Assembly: GCA_963762885.1 (NCBI GenBank)
Contig: CAVXNH010000052.1
Coordinates: forward strand, 62,001 to 126,000
Source: JASHVB01 sp963762885
GTDB taxonomy: Bacteria > Pseudomonadota > Alphaproteobacteria > Acetobacterales > Acetobacteraceae
DNA: 64,000 nucleotides
Direction of reading: 5' to 3'
The position numbers and the translations under genes are program-made. A model generated the notes under the pieces. That model was not told the DNA's origin, made no database searches, and worked only from the letters and a program-made list of their open reading frames with translations. Within the stretch, counting starts at the first letter, position 1; each line of letters opens with the position of its first letter. Below, one piece after another: positions 1 to 8,539 of this stretch.

Positions 1-2
1 AG

Positions 3-527
3 GGCGCGCCAGCCGAATCGGGTGCCCCCGCCGAGGCGGCGAAGCCGGAGGAGCTGCCGCCGATCGCGCCGTTGCTGGCCTCGGCGGACGTGGCGGCGGG
101 CCAGAAGTATGTCCAAACGGTCTGCACCGCCTGCCATACCTTCAATCAGGGCGGCAAGCCGATGGTGGGGCCCAATCTCTACGGCGTGGTCGGTGGACCG
201 CACGATCACGAGGCGGGCTTCAACTACTCGCCGGCGTTGGAGAAGTTCAAAGGCGAGCCCTGGACGTTCGACGACCTGAACCACTGGCTCGACAAGCCGA
301 GCCAGTACGCGCCTGGCACCCGCATGACCTTCGCAGGCATCCCCAGCGCGAAGCAGCGGGCGGACGTGATCGCCTATCTGCGGTCGCTCTCGGCTAACCC
401 GGTGCCGCTGCCGTCACCGGAAGCCGCGCCGGCCGCTGCGCCTGCTGCGGCAGCCCCGGGTGGCAGCGCCGGCGGCGGCGCACCCGCTGCAGCGCCCGCC
501 CCGGCCGCGCCGCCGCCCGCCAAGTAG
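3..527 (+). CDS. c-type cytochrome, 3' part (5' end outside window)
   Basis: The reading frame is open at the left edge, so the gene begins before the window; the TTG at 72 is only an internal codon. A single haem-binding motif CTACH lies in the context VCTACHTF, and a later Met (RMTF, ARXM-like context) is the probable distal haem ligand. The fold resembles the soluble class I cytochromes carried by membrane-anchored CycM-type proteins. The last 45 or so residues are almost entirely Pro/Ala/Gly, an unusual low-complexity tail. It would transfer electrons on the periplasmic side. ugpE follows 36 bp downstream on the same strand but is functionally unrelated. The family call is firm; the specific redox partner cannot be told. 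Confidence 0.85.
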   Translation, partial: GAPAESGAPAEAAKPEELPPIAPLLASADVAAGQKYVQTVCTACHTFNQGGKPMVGPNLYGVVGGPHDHEAGFNYSPALEKFKGEPWTFDDLNHWLDKPSQYAPGTRMTFAGIPSAKQRADVIAYLRSLSANPVPLPSPEAAPAAAPAAAAPGGSAGGGAPAAAPAPAAPPPAK

Positions 528-563
528 CGCCGCGGCTGGCCAGGCGGCCGCGCTTCGCACAGG

Positions 564-1403
564 ATGGCGACAATGCGGAACCGCCCCGATTACCTGGCAC
601 ATGCGATCCTCGGCCTTGGGGTGGTGCTGTTCGCCCTGCCGGTGTGGCTGGTGCTGGCCGGCTCAACGCAGGACTCCAACGCCATCGCCCGCGGCGAGCT
701 GTCGCTGGTGCCGCATCTGTCGGGACTCGGCGTCTATGCGCGGGTGCTGACCGAAGGCACCATGGGGACCGAGCCGGTCTGGCACATGCTGCTGATCTCG
801 CTCGGCATGGCACTGGCGATCGCGGTCGGTAAGATCGTGATTTCCGTGCTGTCGGCCTATGCCGTGGTGTTCTTCCGGTTCCCCGGGCGGCAGATCGCGT
901 TCTGGCTGATCTTCGTCACGCTGATGCTGCCGGTGGAGGTGCGCATTATTCCGACCTACGCCGTGATGGCGGATTTCGGGCTGATCAACCGGTTCAATGG
1001 GCTGTGGATTCCGCTGATCGCCTCGGCGACCGCGACGCTGCTGTTCCGCCAGGTGTTCGTCGCCATCCCGGACGAGCTTGTCGAGGCGGCGCGGATGGAC
1101 GGCGCCGGGCCGCTGCGGTTCCTGCGCGACATCGTGCTGCCGGTGTCGGGGGCGAACATCGCCGCGCTGTTCGTGATCCTGTTCGTGTATGGCTGGAACC
1201 AGTACCTGTGGCCGCTGCTGGTCGCCACCAATCCCGGGCTGGACACCATTGTAATCGGCATCGTCAAGATGATCGGGGTGGAAACGCAGACCGACTGGTC
1301 GGCGGTGATGGCGACCGCGGTGCTGGCTCTGTTGCCGCCGGTGGCGGTGGTGCTGGTGATGCAGCGCTGGTTCGTCGCCGGACTGACCGAGGGCGAGAAG
1401 TAG
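564..1403 (+). CDS. ugpE: ABC transporter permease, UgpE family
   Basis: A 279-residue inner-membrane permease with about six hydrophobic segments and the cytoplasmic EAA loop at about residues 174-193 (EAARMDGAGPLRFLRDIVLP). This loop docks with the ATP-binding subunit. Length and the ending (RWFVAGLTEGEK) fit UgpE, one of the two permeases of the glycerol-3-phosphate/glycerophosphodiester importer. The matching ATPase gene ugpC lies at 7377, separated by about 6 kb of unrelated genes; the solute-binding protein and the partner permease are expected upstream of the window. ATG 564 is used; ATG 573 is an alternative. The substrate could also be another sugar or polyol. Confidence 0.9.
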   Translation: MATMRNRPDYLAHAILGLGVVLFALPVWLVLAGSTQDSNAIARGELSLVPHLSGLGVYARVLTEGTMGTEPVWHMLLISLGMALAIAVGKIVISVLSAYAVVFFRFPGRQIAFWLIFVTLMLPVEVRIIPTYAVMADFGLINRFNGLWIPLIASATATLLFRQVFVAIPDELVEAARMDGAGPLRFLRDIVLPVSGANIAALFVILFVYGWNQYLWPLLVATNPGLDTIVIGIVKMIGVETQTDWSAVMATAVLALLPPVAVVLVMQRWFVAGLTEGEK

Positions 1404-1503
1404 GCGGTTGGGAGCGGCGGCCCGAGTCTCCCACGTGGCTGCAACGGACGGTATTTGTCGTTACCAGGCACATACACCCGTTCCGCGTCGCTATTCGTCG
1501 TGA

Positions 1504-2655
1504 TCAGGCGACCGCTGTAAATTCGAGGCCTCGCTCAAATTCATTTACCGATGCCAGCACGACATCCACGGGCGCCATCTGCGTCAGCGCGCAGAACATC
1601 GTCCGGGTGCTGCGAAAGCTGCCGTTCTCCGACAGCTTGTTGACCGGCGCGCCGCCGCCGCAGACCGAGAAATACGCGCATGTCGCGCGGCACGACGCGA
1701 CCCCGGCGGCGATGTCGCGCTGCAACGCCGAACCGGCGAGCCTCGCGCGCATCGCCGCAAAGCTGTCCACATTGACGTTGCCGACCAGGAAGTCGTCGTA
1801 TTCCGGGTTGCGGTAGCCGAGCAATTCCGGCGAGAAGCTGGAGACGTTGCCGCGACAATCGACATTCACCATGCCGAACGGTTCGACCTGGTTGTTGAGC
1901 ATCGGCGCCTCGGCCGGGCGGAAGATTGTCGGGATCAAGCCGTCGATCTCGCGCAAATAGGGCACTTTCCCGGCGCCGCGAGCCAGTTCCCAGAAGCGCC
2001 GCAGGAAGGCCCGATAGCGCGCCACCGCGTCGGTAGTCGCGGTCAGGCTGGAGACATGCTGGCCCTCGGTTTCCTCGACGTTGAAGCAGACGTGTTCGAC
2101 GCCCTCGGCGGCGAAAAATTCGAACATCTCATCCGGCCGGTCGAGGCTGTCTTGCGACAGCACAGAGATGGTGTGGAACGGCACGCCTTCGCGCCGCAGC
2201 AAGCGAACGCCGGCAATCGTCTTGTCGAACGTGCCGTGGCCCGAGCGGGTCACCCGGCGCCGGTCGTGCTGCGCTTGCGGTCCGTCGATGCTGACGCCGA
2301 TCAGTAGCTTCCATTCCTTGGCGAAGTCGCACCACTCCTGGGTCAACAGCATGCCGTTGGTCTGGAAGGAGTGGGTCAGCTTGACGCCATCGGGACGCAG
2401 CGCCTCGATGGCGTCGAACGCCTGGCGATAGAACGCGACCGGGAGCACCAGCGGCTCGCCGGCGTGCCAGATGACGGTGGCGGCCTGGTCGATCCAGCCC
2501 GTCTCGAACAGCTTGGCGAACAGGTTAACGATGGTCGACTGCGCAATGACCGATTTGTCATCGCGCGCCGGGAGATAGCAGTAGCTGCAGTTGATATTAC
2601 AGAACGGCGTCGGTTGAACGACGATGAGTTCTACGCGCGGTTCCTCGCGTGTCAC
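1504..2655 (-). CDS. grrM: radical SAM/SPASM peptide maturase, GrrM type
   Basis: Predicted to build three-residue cyclophane cross-links in the precursor encoded directly upstream. A radical SAM cluster motif CNINCSYC lies at about residues 19-26, following the family-typical VVQPTPFC. A SPASM-type C-terminal cysteine set (CRATCAYFSVCGGG and a later CAL) should hold auxiliary Fe-S clusters. The frame stays open far upstream to 2793, but that extension is only the precursor's repeat region read out of frame (repeated LGQW). I therefore chose GTG 2655, six bases after the precursor stop, giving 383 residues, the usual size of GrrM/OscB proteins. Translation is probably coupled to the precursor gene. 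Confidence 0.85.
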   Translation of the reverse strand: MTREEPRVELIVVQPTPFCNINCSYCYLPARDDKSVIAQSTIVNLFAKLFETGWIDQAATVIWHAGEPLVLPVAFYRQAFDAIEALRPDGVKLTHSFQTNGMLLTQEWCDFAKEWKLLIGVSIDGPQAQHDRRRVTRSGHGTFDKTIAGVRLLRREGVPFHTISVLSQDSLDRPDEMFEFFAAEGVEHVCFNVEETEGQHVSSLTATTDAVARYRAFLRRFWELARGAGKVPYLREIDGLIPTIFRPAEAPMLNNQVEPFGMVNVDCRGNVSSFSPELLGYRNPEYDDFLVGNVNVDSFAAMRARLAGSALQRDIAAGVASCRATCAYFSVCGGGAPVNKLSENGSFRSTRTMFCALTQMAPVDVVLASVNEFERGLEFTAVA

Positions 2656-2660
2656 CGGCG

Positions 2661-3044
2661 TCAGAAGTTGACCCAAGCGTGCCCGCCATTGCCCCAGTTG
2701 TGAAAGCCGCCATTGCCCCAGCGGGGTCCGTTGCCATTGCCCCAATCTCTGCCGCCATTGCCCCAGCCGCGCCCGTTCCCGTTGGCCCACCACGCCAGCC
2801 GGATATTCGGGTCGTTGATTTGGTTGGCAAGGCCGCCTTCCTGGGCCACGGTGGAAACCGCCTCCCGGATCGCCTGCAACTGCGTGGCGACCGAAGCCTC
2901 GTCAGGCGCGCCTTGCCGCGGTGTGCGGACGTCCGACGCAGCACTGGCGCGCGCCGGCGCCGCGCCCAGCGCGACCGACATACCCAGCGCTCCCACCGGA
3001 AGCAGCCGGTAGACAACCCTGACATAGCGATTTTCGCTGGGCAT
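2661..3044 (-). CDS. grrA: GrrA-type cyclophane RiPP precursor peptide
   Basis: A 127-residue precursor. The N-terminus (residues 8-36) looks like a signal peptide: basic start, hydrophobic core, then AAPARASA. The C-terminal core (residues 84-127) is rich in Gly, Asn and Trp. It contains Trp-X-Asn motifs at 86-88, 94-96, 101-103, 109-111, 117-119 and 124-126, plus Phe-His-Asn at 114-116. W-X-N triplets are the substrates of three-residue cyclophane-forming radical SAM enzymes, one of which is encoded next. ATG 3044 is chosen over an in-frame upstream start at 3119 because a strong GGAGGGG ribosome site precedes it by about 6 bases. Protease and exporter genes are not seen nearby. Confidence 0.82.
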   Translation of the reverse strand: MPSENRYVRVVYRLLPVGALGMSVALGAAPARASAASDVRTPRQGAPDEASVATQLQAIREAVSTVAQEGGLANQINDPNIRLAWWANGNGRGWGNGGRDWGNGNGPRWGNGGFHNWGNGGHAWVNF

Positions 3045-3417
3045 GACGGTCCCCTCCGTGAAGTTGCGCGGAACTGTAGGAGATCGCGCCGCGCTATCAA
3101 ACCGAAAAGGCCTCTTCACTGTCCCGCGTGGCTCGTAACGTTATCGTGACTGTCGGCGCGTTCTGCTTGATTTGACCGAAGGCGCCGTACCGCCGAACGC
3201 GGCCATTCAGCGGAAGCGTGCGAGCGCGCCCACTAGGGATGGTGATCCGAGACGACTGCCGTGATGCAAAAGGTCGCATCACGCGAGCCGCCGCGGATCG
3301 ACGAAAGTTGATCGCGGCCCACTCGCGCCGGTCCTCGGCCACCAGCACGACTTATGCCAGCGCCTCACGGCCCAGTCGGCGCTCCATGCCGTAGGTCGAT
3401 TGCGTTACGGACTGCGC
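3045..3417. other. non-coding stretch upstream of grrA
   Basis: No convincing gene on either strand; open frames here are short and rich in Arg/Ala. It must hold the grrA promoter (minus strand), but I cannot point to a clear -35/-10 pair. Confidence 0.4.
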
Positions 3418-3700
3418 TAATACGGGAAGCCGAACAGCGCCTGGGCAGGATGTGGCTGGCGAGTTCCGACGGCAAACCCAGACGCTCGATGAACGCGAAC
3501 GTTCCCCGATATGACTCGTAGTCCCGGAATACCGGGTAGTCGCTGCCGGTCACCAGTTTGTCGGTGCCGAACGTCTTGCAGGCTGCTGCCGGTGTCGGGG
3601 GCGAACATCGCCGCGCTGACCGCGGAGAGAAGTAGGCGGCGGCACGCAGCGGTTCGGTTTCGCTCCTGAGCGCGCCGGACGGTATCCGTCGTCGCCGTAC
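3418..3700. pseudogene. scar of duplicated amidohydrolase and ugpE ends
   Basis: Positions 3418-3580 are a diverged copy of the 3' end of the amidohydrolase gene at about 6346-6520, in the same minus orientation (shared GAACAGCGCCTGGGC and ATATGACTCGTAGTCC). From 3584 to 3618 there is a nearly exact copy of ugpE 1137-1169. From about 3625 to 3700 there is a weaker copy of the ugpE stop region and its downstream flank (1393-1480, shared GAGAAGTAGGCGG-like and CGGACGGTAT). No functional product is possible. The arrangement suggests that ugpE and the amidohydrolase were once neighbours and that a duplication accompanied arrival of the segment now between them. Confidence 0.8.
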
Positions 3701-3778
3701 GCACAGGTGCGCCCTGGATGAAACCGCCCCTATCGTCGAGACCCCGCCGTGAGTTGTTGGGCCAGGTCGGAATGGCCC

Positions 3779-5026
3779 CTACAAAAGCCGTCCCATGGAA
3801 ACACTGTACCAGTTCATCACCTGGATCATTTCGCGCACCCGCGGGTAAACCTCGCGTGCCCAGCGTTTCCCGGCAAACACTCCGTAATGGCCAACGCCGG
3901 TTTGCAGATGGTTCTGCTTGAGGTTAACGCGAATACCTGAACATAGATCGAGGGCCGCCATGGTCTGCCCGATGGCGCAAATATCGTCGCGCTCGCCTTC
4001 CACGGTAAGCAATCCGGTGCGCCGGATGACAGCCGGCCGCACGGTTTGCCCCCGCCAGGTGAGGCGCCCCTCCGGCAAGTGATGCTCCTGGAACACGCGT
4101 TGCACGGTCTCCAGGTAGAATTCGGCCGGTAGATCCATCACGGCCCCGTACTCGTCGTAGAATTGACGATGCGCCGAGGCGCTGGTCGCGTCGCCCCCCA
4201 CCAGGTTGCGGAACTGCGCCAGGTGCGCAGCGACATGACGATCGAGATTCATGCTGATGAACGCCGCGAGCTGCAAGAACCCAGGGTAGACGCGGCGATG
4301 CGCACCGGGGAATCCCAAGGGCACTGTGTCGATCAGATTCTTCTCGAACCACGCGATCGACCGCGAACCAGCGAGCTCATTGACCTTGGTGGGGTTTGCC
4401 CTGGTGTCGATCGGCCCGGCCATGAGCGTCATGCTGCGAGGCTGAGCAGGGTTGCCGGCCTCGGCCATTAACGCCACGGCCGCGAGTGCTGCCACCGCCG
4501 GCTGACATACCGCGACGATGTGTGCCCCCGGCCCGATTGCCTCAAGAAACCGGATGAGGTGCGCGATGAACTCATCAAGCCCGAAGGAGCCATTGCTTAG
4601 CGGGATGTCTCGCGCGTTCTTCCAATCGGTGATGAACACGTCATGTTCCGGCAGCATCACCTCGACCGTGTTGCGCAACAGCGTCGCGAAGTGCCCGGAC
4701 ATCGGCGCCACCAGAAGGACGCGCGGTTGCTCCGCCGCGGCGTCCTTGCGAAAATGCAGGAGGGTGCCGAATGGCGTGTCGTCCGCCGCGTCCTCCGTAA
4801 CTTCCACGAGCTGGTTACCGATCGTCACCTGATCGATACGAAAAGACGGCCGTTTATGGGTTAGCCCCGCCTCGGCGAACAGGGCCCAGCTCGCTCGCAA
4901 GTGGTGGAGCATCGGGGGCGTCGCGGCGCCGGATTCCATGATCTTCGCCAAGCCAGCCCCAAATCGCGCGATATGGCGAAGGGCTTGCAGCAGATCGGCC
5001 TGAGCCTGATAGAGCTGGTAAATCAT
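3779..5026 (-). CDS. phaZ: intracellular polyhydroxyalkanoate depolymerase
   Basis: A 415-residue alpha/beta-hydrolase of the intracellular PhaZ family, which hydrolyses stored PHB granules in the cytoplasm. The N-terminal MIYQLYQAQADLL segment is typical of the family. The nucleophile is a cysteine in VAVCQP (about residue 174), the cysteine-for-serine lipase box of intracellular depolymerases. The C-terminal HYGVF presumably supplies the catalytic histidine, and GERDDI a candidate acid. Length is normal and the frame is intact. It is divergently transcribed from the glutathione S-transferase with an 84-bp spacer, so the two probably share a promoter region. Confidence 0.9.
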   Translation of the reverse strand: MIYQLYQAQADLLQALRHIARFGAGLAKIMESGAATPPMLHHLRASWALFAEAGLTHKRPSFRIDQVTIGNQLVEVTEDAADDTPFGTLLHFRKDAAAEQPRVLLVAPMSGHFATLLRNTVEVMLPEHDVFITDWKNARDIPLSNGSFGLDEFIAHLIRFLEAIGPGAHIVAVCQPAVAALAAVALMAEAGNPAQPRSMTLMAGPIDTRANPTKVNELAGSRSIAWFEKNLIDTVPLGFPGAHRRVYPGFLQLAAFISMNLDRHVAAHLAQFRNLVGGDATSASAHRQFYDEYGAVMDLPAEFYLETVQRVFQEHHLPEGRLTWRGQTVRPAVIRRTGLLTVEGERDDICAIGQTMAALDLCSGIRVNLKQNHLQTGVGHYGVFAGKRWAREVYPRVREMIQVMNWYSVSMGRLL

Positions 5027-5110
5027 CGACTCACGTGATGCTTGTCCCCGTGGGCGGAGCAGTGTCTAATGCTGCGGCGCAGCATGGCGCAATGGGTGCG
5101 GGGAAGCAAC

Positions 5111-5767
5111 ATGGCAGCGGCGGTGCTTCTGATCAGCAGCAAGAACTACTCATCCTGGTCTCTGCGAGGCTTCCTTCTGTGCCGCCTGGCCCGGCTGCCA
5201 TTCGACGAGAAGGCGGTGGCGCACGACGATCCCGACAACCTTGCCGACCTTTTGCTGCGATCGTCGTCGATTCGGGTGCCGTGCCTGATCCATGACGGCG
5301 TGACCGTATGGGACACGCTGGCGATCGCGGAATACCTCAACGAAACCTGTCCGCGGGCTGCCGTGTATCCTGGCGACCGCATGGCGCGCGCGCGATGCCG
5401 GTCGATTTCAGGAGAAATGCATTCCGGATTTTCGGCGTTGCGCTCATCGCTACCGATGAACCTGCGGATGCATCGGTCCGGCCTCACCCTCTGGTCCGCC
5501 GCCCGCGCGGACATCGAGCGGATCACCGAAATCTGGAGGGAATGCATTGAAACATGGGGCGGCCCGTGGCTGTTCGGCCGCCAACCGAGCGTGGCCGATG
5601 CGATGTATGCGCCGGTCGTCACCCGATTCCGCAGCTACGACGTCGCACTCGATGAGATTTGCGATGCATATTGTAGTCATATCATGGCTTGGCCGGCGAT
5701 GCAGGAATGGATCGAAGCGGCGATACAGGAGCCCGAGCAAATCGAGGAGCTGGAGGTCGAATTCTAG
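5111..5767 (+). CDS. glutathione S-transferase family protein
   Basis: A 218-residue cytosolic GST-like protein. An N-terminal thioredoxin-fold half starts LLISSKNYSSWSLRG (the SSWSLR serine cluster is the likely glutathione-activating site) and has the cis-Pro strand VPCLIHD followed by a glutathione-contacting segment (VWDTLAIAEYL). The all-helical C-terminal half carries WLFGRQPSVADAMYAPV, the N-capping box region. The frame is open further 5' to 5042, but ATG 5111 has GGGAAG in front and starts the conserved fold exactly. The substrate is unknown; it may act in detoxification or on aromatic compounds. Confidence 0.85.
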   Translation: MAAAVLLISSKNYSSWSLRGFLLCRLARLPFDEKAVAHDDPDNLADLLLRSSSIRVPCLIHDGVTVWDTLAIAEYLNETCPRAAVYPGDRMARARCRSISGEMHSGFSALRSSLPMNLRMHRSGLTLWSAARADIERITEIWRECIETWGGPWLFGRQPSVADAMYAPVVTRFRSYDVALDEICDAYCSHIMAWPAMQEWIEAAIQEPEQIEELEVEF

Positions 5768-5984
5768 CCCGGCAGCGCTTTCACCTACCTGGTGGCCGCC
5801 GGGAGTTCGCAGGAACGTTCCTCGGCGACCGCCCCGAGCCGCCGGCGGCGCAAACCTGGCCGAATTCGGATGACCCCGTATTCGCCGATTCATGCGGGCT
5901 GAGAATATGACTCGATGAGCCGGCGGGCTCGTCAGAGCGCTGGTTGGCGCACTTGTCGACGGCAGCGGGGTGCGCGCGCAGCGA

Positions 5985-6138
5985 GGCGGCCGAGATTCTG
6001 CGTGGAACAAAGCCGTCCGACAGCCCGGTCAAGAATCCGACACGCTTCGACCTGGTAGTCAATCTGAAGACCGCGAAAGAACTCGGTCTGACCATACAGC
6101 AGTTGCTGCTGGCACAGGCTGACGAGGTGATCGAGTAA
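5985..6138 (+). pseudogene. C-terminal fragment of an ABC substrate-binding protein
   Basis: About 50 codons match the last part of the ABC_sub_bind family, which is abundant in Bradyrhizobium-like genomes: ILRGTKPSDSPV, then FDLVVNLKTAKELGLTI and a final LLAQADEVIE followed by a stop. The sequence before about 5985 in the same frame (open from 5944) does not fit the family and there is no full gene, so this is a truncated remnant. Confidence 0.75.
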
Positions 6139-6196
6139 TACCAAGCACCTGCGAGACCGCCTCCATATTGTCGAGAACGGCCTGAGATCGCCAAAG

Positions 6197-6308
6197 CCCC
6201 CATCATTGCGAGGCGCCGGGCGCCGAAGCAGTCCCCTGCCTGACGAACGTTCCTCGGCTCGTCAGGCGGGGGATTGTTTCGGCGTTTCGCGCCTCCCAAT
6301 GACGGGGG
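6197..6308. repeat. long imperfect palindrome
   Basis: Two arms of 50 bp (6197-6246 and 6259-6308) are inverted copies of each other with about eight mismatches, separated by 12 bp. The arm begins CCCCCATCATTGCGAGG and includes GCCTGACGA next to the centre. It lies between a pseudogene fragment and the amidohydrolase 3' end, and looks like a dispersed REP/MITE-like unit that could also act as a bidirectional terminator. Confidence 0.75.
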
Positions 6309-6343
6309 GTCGTGGACAGCGATTTCGCGGTGGAATCGTGTTA

Positions 6344-7306
6344 CTAATGCGGCAAGCCGAACAGCGCCTGGGCGTTGTGGTGCAGGATGCGATCGGCGAC
6401 CTCCGGTGGCAGGCCGAGGCGTTCGATGAACGCAAAGGTCTCGCGATATGACTCGTAGTCCTGCAACACCGGGTAGTCGCTGCCGGTCACCAGTTTGTCC
6501 GCGCCGAACGCCTCGCAGGCGCAGGTGATCGCCGCTTTCGAGCCGTAGCACACCGTGTCGTACCAGAACCGCCGCGCCGTCACGCTGGGCAGTTCCGCCA
6601 GCTCGCCCAGGTCGCGGACGCCCTGCAAATCCAAACGATCGAGCAGCATGGGAATGGGGCCGCCGAGATGCGGGACGATGAAGCGGATGTTCGGGTAGCG
6701 ATGGGGGATCTGCTTCGCGATCATATGGGCGACGAACATCGCGTCCTCGACCGAGTTGCCGATCGACGCGCGGAACCCCCAGTCGTTGATGACAGGCGAA
6801 CACACGCCGGTCACCGAGGGATGCACGAACAGGATGGCGCCGCGGCGGTTCAGTTCGGCATAGATCGGCTCGAACTCCGCTTCGGCGACCGAGCGGCCGA
6901 GGCAGGAGATGTTCATGTTCACCCCGACGCAGCCCAGCTCGTCCAGGCCGCGCGCCATCTCGTGCAGGGAGGCGTCGATGTGCGGCAGCGGCAGCATGAC
7001 GTAGGACGAGATGCGATCGGGATGGCGCGCCGCCAGCTCGGCGTAGCCGTCGTTGAGCAAGTGGATGGCCTGGACGCCGTCGGCCTGGTCGGGGAGGTAT
7101 GGCTGGCGGTGCGGCGAGAGAATCTGCCGCCCGACCCCCGCGGCGTCCATGAGTTCGAAGCGGCCCTGGATGTCGGGAGAAGAATCCGACACCGGATGAC
7201 GGGCGATGCCCCGCTTGTCCGGCACACCGACGCGCGGGGGAAAACGATCCTGCATGAACGCGCTGAACGAAACGGGAATGTAATGCGCGTGGACGTCGCA
7301 GATCAT
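6344..7306 (-). CDS. amidohydrolase family protein (PF04909-like)
   Basis: A 320-residue TIM-barrel metal hydrolase or decarboxylase of the amidohydrolase 2 / ACMSD-like group. The N-terminal metal motif is DVHAH (residues 4-8). FVHPS, FIVPHLGG and the final GSDYP at the end of the barrel complete the usual metal/catalytic set. The open frame extends to 7612 antisense to ugpC, but ATG 7306 has a clean GGAGG seven bases upstream and starts at the conserved motif. Its 3' end has a diverged copy at 3418-3580. It is divergent from ugpC (70 bp). The natural substrate cannot be told; small aromatic carboxylates are typical of the group. Confidence 0.85.
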   Translation of the reverse strand: MICDVHAHYIPVSFSAFMQDRFPPRVGVPDKRGIARHPVSDSSPDIQGRFELMDAAGVGRQILSPHRQPYLPDQADGVQAIHLLNDGYAELAARHPDRISSYVMLPLPHIDASLHEMARGLDELGCVGVNMNISCLGRSVAEAEFEPIYAELNRRGAILFVHPSVTGVCSPVINDWGFRASIGNSVEDAMFVAHMIAKQIPHRYPNIRFIVPHLGGPIPMLLDRLDLQGVRDLGELAELPSVTARRFWYDTVCYGSKAAITCACEAFGADKLVTGSDYPVLQDYESYRETFAFIERLGLPPEVADRILHHNAQALFGLPH

Positions 7307-7376
7307 CGGGTTCCTCCGGATTTGCCGCGAGACGGTCATTGTTGGCGGCACGGGAGCGTGGCAGTGTCGCGGCCCG

Positions 7377-8510
7377 ATGGCCACCCTCGAACTCGCCGGG
7401 CTGCGCAAGAGCTTCGGCGACACCGCCGTATTGCATGGGATCGACCTGGCACTTGCTAATGGCGAGATGCTGGTGATCGTCGGCGCCTCCGGCTGCGGCA
7501 AGTCCACCCTGCTTCGCCTCGTCGCCGGCCTGGAAACCCCGACCGCCGGCCACATACTGCTTGACGGGGCGGACATCACGGCGCGCGATCCAGCGCAGCG
7601 CGACATGGCCATGGTGTTCCAGAACTACGCGCTCTACCCGCACATGAGCGTCTTCCAGAATATGGCGTATGGCCTGCGCATCCGCGGCATGGCGAACGAC
7701 GAGATTCGCCGGCGGGTGGACGAAGCCGCGGCGTTGCTCGGCCTCGGGGCCCTGTTGCAGCGCAAGCCGCGGCAGCTTTCCGGCGGCCAGCGGCAGCGCG
7801 TGGCCATGGGCCGCGCCATCGTCCGCCACCCCAAGCTGTTCCTTTTCGACGAACCGCTCAGCAACCTGGACGCCAAGCTGCGGGTGCAGATGCGGGCGGA
7901 GATCCGCCGGTTGCAGCGGCGGTTGGGCGTCACTTCGCTGTACGTCACCCACGACCAGGTGGAGGCGATGACACTCGGCGACCGGCTGCTGGTGCTGCAC
8001 CAGGGCCGCCCCGCCCAGCTCGCGACGCCGCTGGAGGTGTTCGAGCGCCCGGCGGACACCTACGTGGCCGGCTTCATCGGCGCGCCGGCGATGAATTTTC
8101 TCCCCGCGACCCTGGCGCGGGATGGCAGTGCGGCACAGCTCGCCGCCGGCCCGCTGGTGCCGTTCGCCGACGGGCGGCGTGAGGGCCCGGACGGACGCGC
8201 GCTGACCATCGGCATCCGGCCGGAGCACCTGGTGCCCGGCCCCGGCGGCCTGGTGCTGGAGGTGGTGCTGATCGAGCCGCTGGGGTCCGAAACCCTGGTG
8301 CACGGACATCTGCCAGCCGCGCCTGACGACACCATGGTGGTGAAGCTGGCCGGGCACGTCGCGGCGGTGGAGCAATTGCCGGTCACCGTGCCGCCAGAGC
8401 ACATGCACGTGTTCGAACTCGGCGTCGGGCAAGCGGCTGGAGCCGATGGACGCAGAAAATCGGCCGGTTCGGCTTGCCGCTGTGCAATCCGCCGACTAGG
8501 GTTTCGCTGA
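7377..8510 (+). CDS. ugpC: ABC transporter ATP-binding protein, UgpC/MalK type
   Basis: Energises sugar or glycerol-3-phosphate uptake with UgpE. Walker A GASGCGKST lies at residues 38-46, signature LSGGQRQRVAMGRA at about 134-147, Walker B LFLFDEPLSNLD follows, then the switch histidine in VTHDQVEA and a C-terminal TOBE/MalK regulatory domain. The last 28 residues after EHMHVFE are unlike the family. One base out of frame the DNA encodes SGKRLEPMDAENRPV and stops at 8497-8499, which is a family-like ending. A small indel near 8420-8430 has therefore probably replaced the natural tail. The ATPase core is intact. Confidence 0.88.
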   Translation: MATLELAGLRKSFGDTAVLHGIDLALANGEMLVIVGASGCGKSTLLRLVAGLETPTAGHILLDGADITARDPAQRDMAMVFQNYALYPHMSVFQNMAYGLRIRGMANDEIRRRVDEAAALLGLGALLQRKPRQLSGGQRQRVAMGRAIVRHPKLFLFDEPLSNLDAKLRVQMRAEIRRLQRRLGVTSLYVTHDQVEAMTLGDRLLVLHQGRPAQLATPLEVFERPADTYVAGFIGAPAMNFLPATLARDGSAAQLAAGPLVPFADGRREGPDGRALTIGIRPEHLVPGPGGLVLEVVLIEPLGSETLVHGHLPAAPDDTMVVKLAGHVAAVEQLPVTVPPEHMHVFELGVGQAAGADGRRKSAGSACRCAIRRLGFR

Positions 8511-8539
8511 ATAGTTACAAATGGATCGAGTCGCCCCGT

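Noticed and set aside
2656..2793. 46-residue N-terminal extension of the radical SAM protein with repeated LGQW
   Set aside because: It is the grrA core region read out of frame; family proteins start just before VVQPTPFC.
5781..8432. Minus-strand frame of 883 codons
   Set aside because: It reads antisense through the amidohydrolase region and ugpC in the wrong frame, is rich in Arg/His/Pro, and matches no family. The real genes are firmly identified in other frames.
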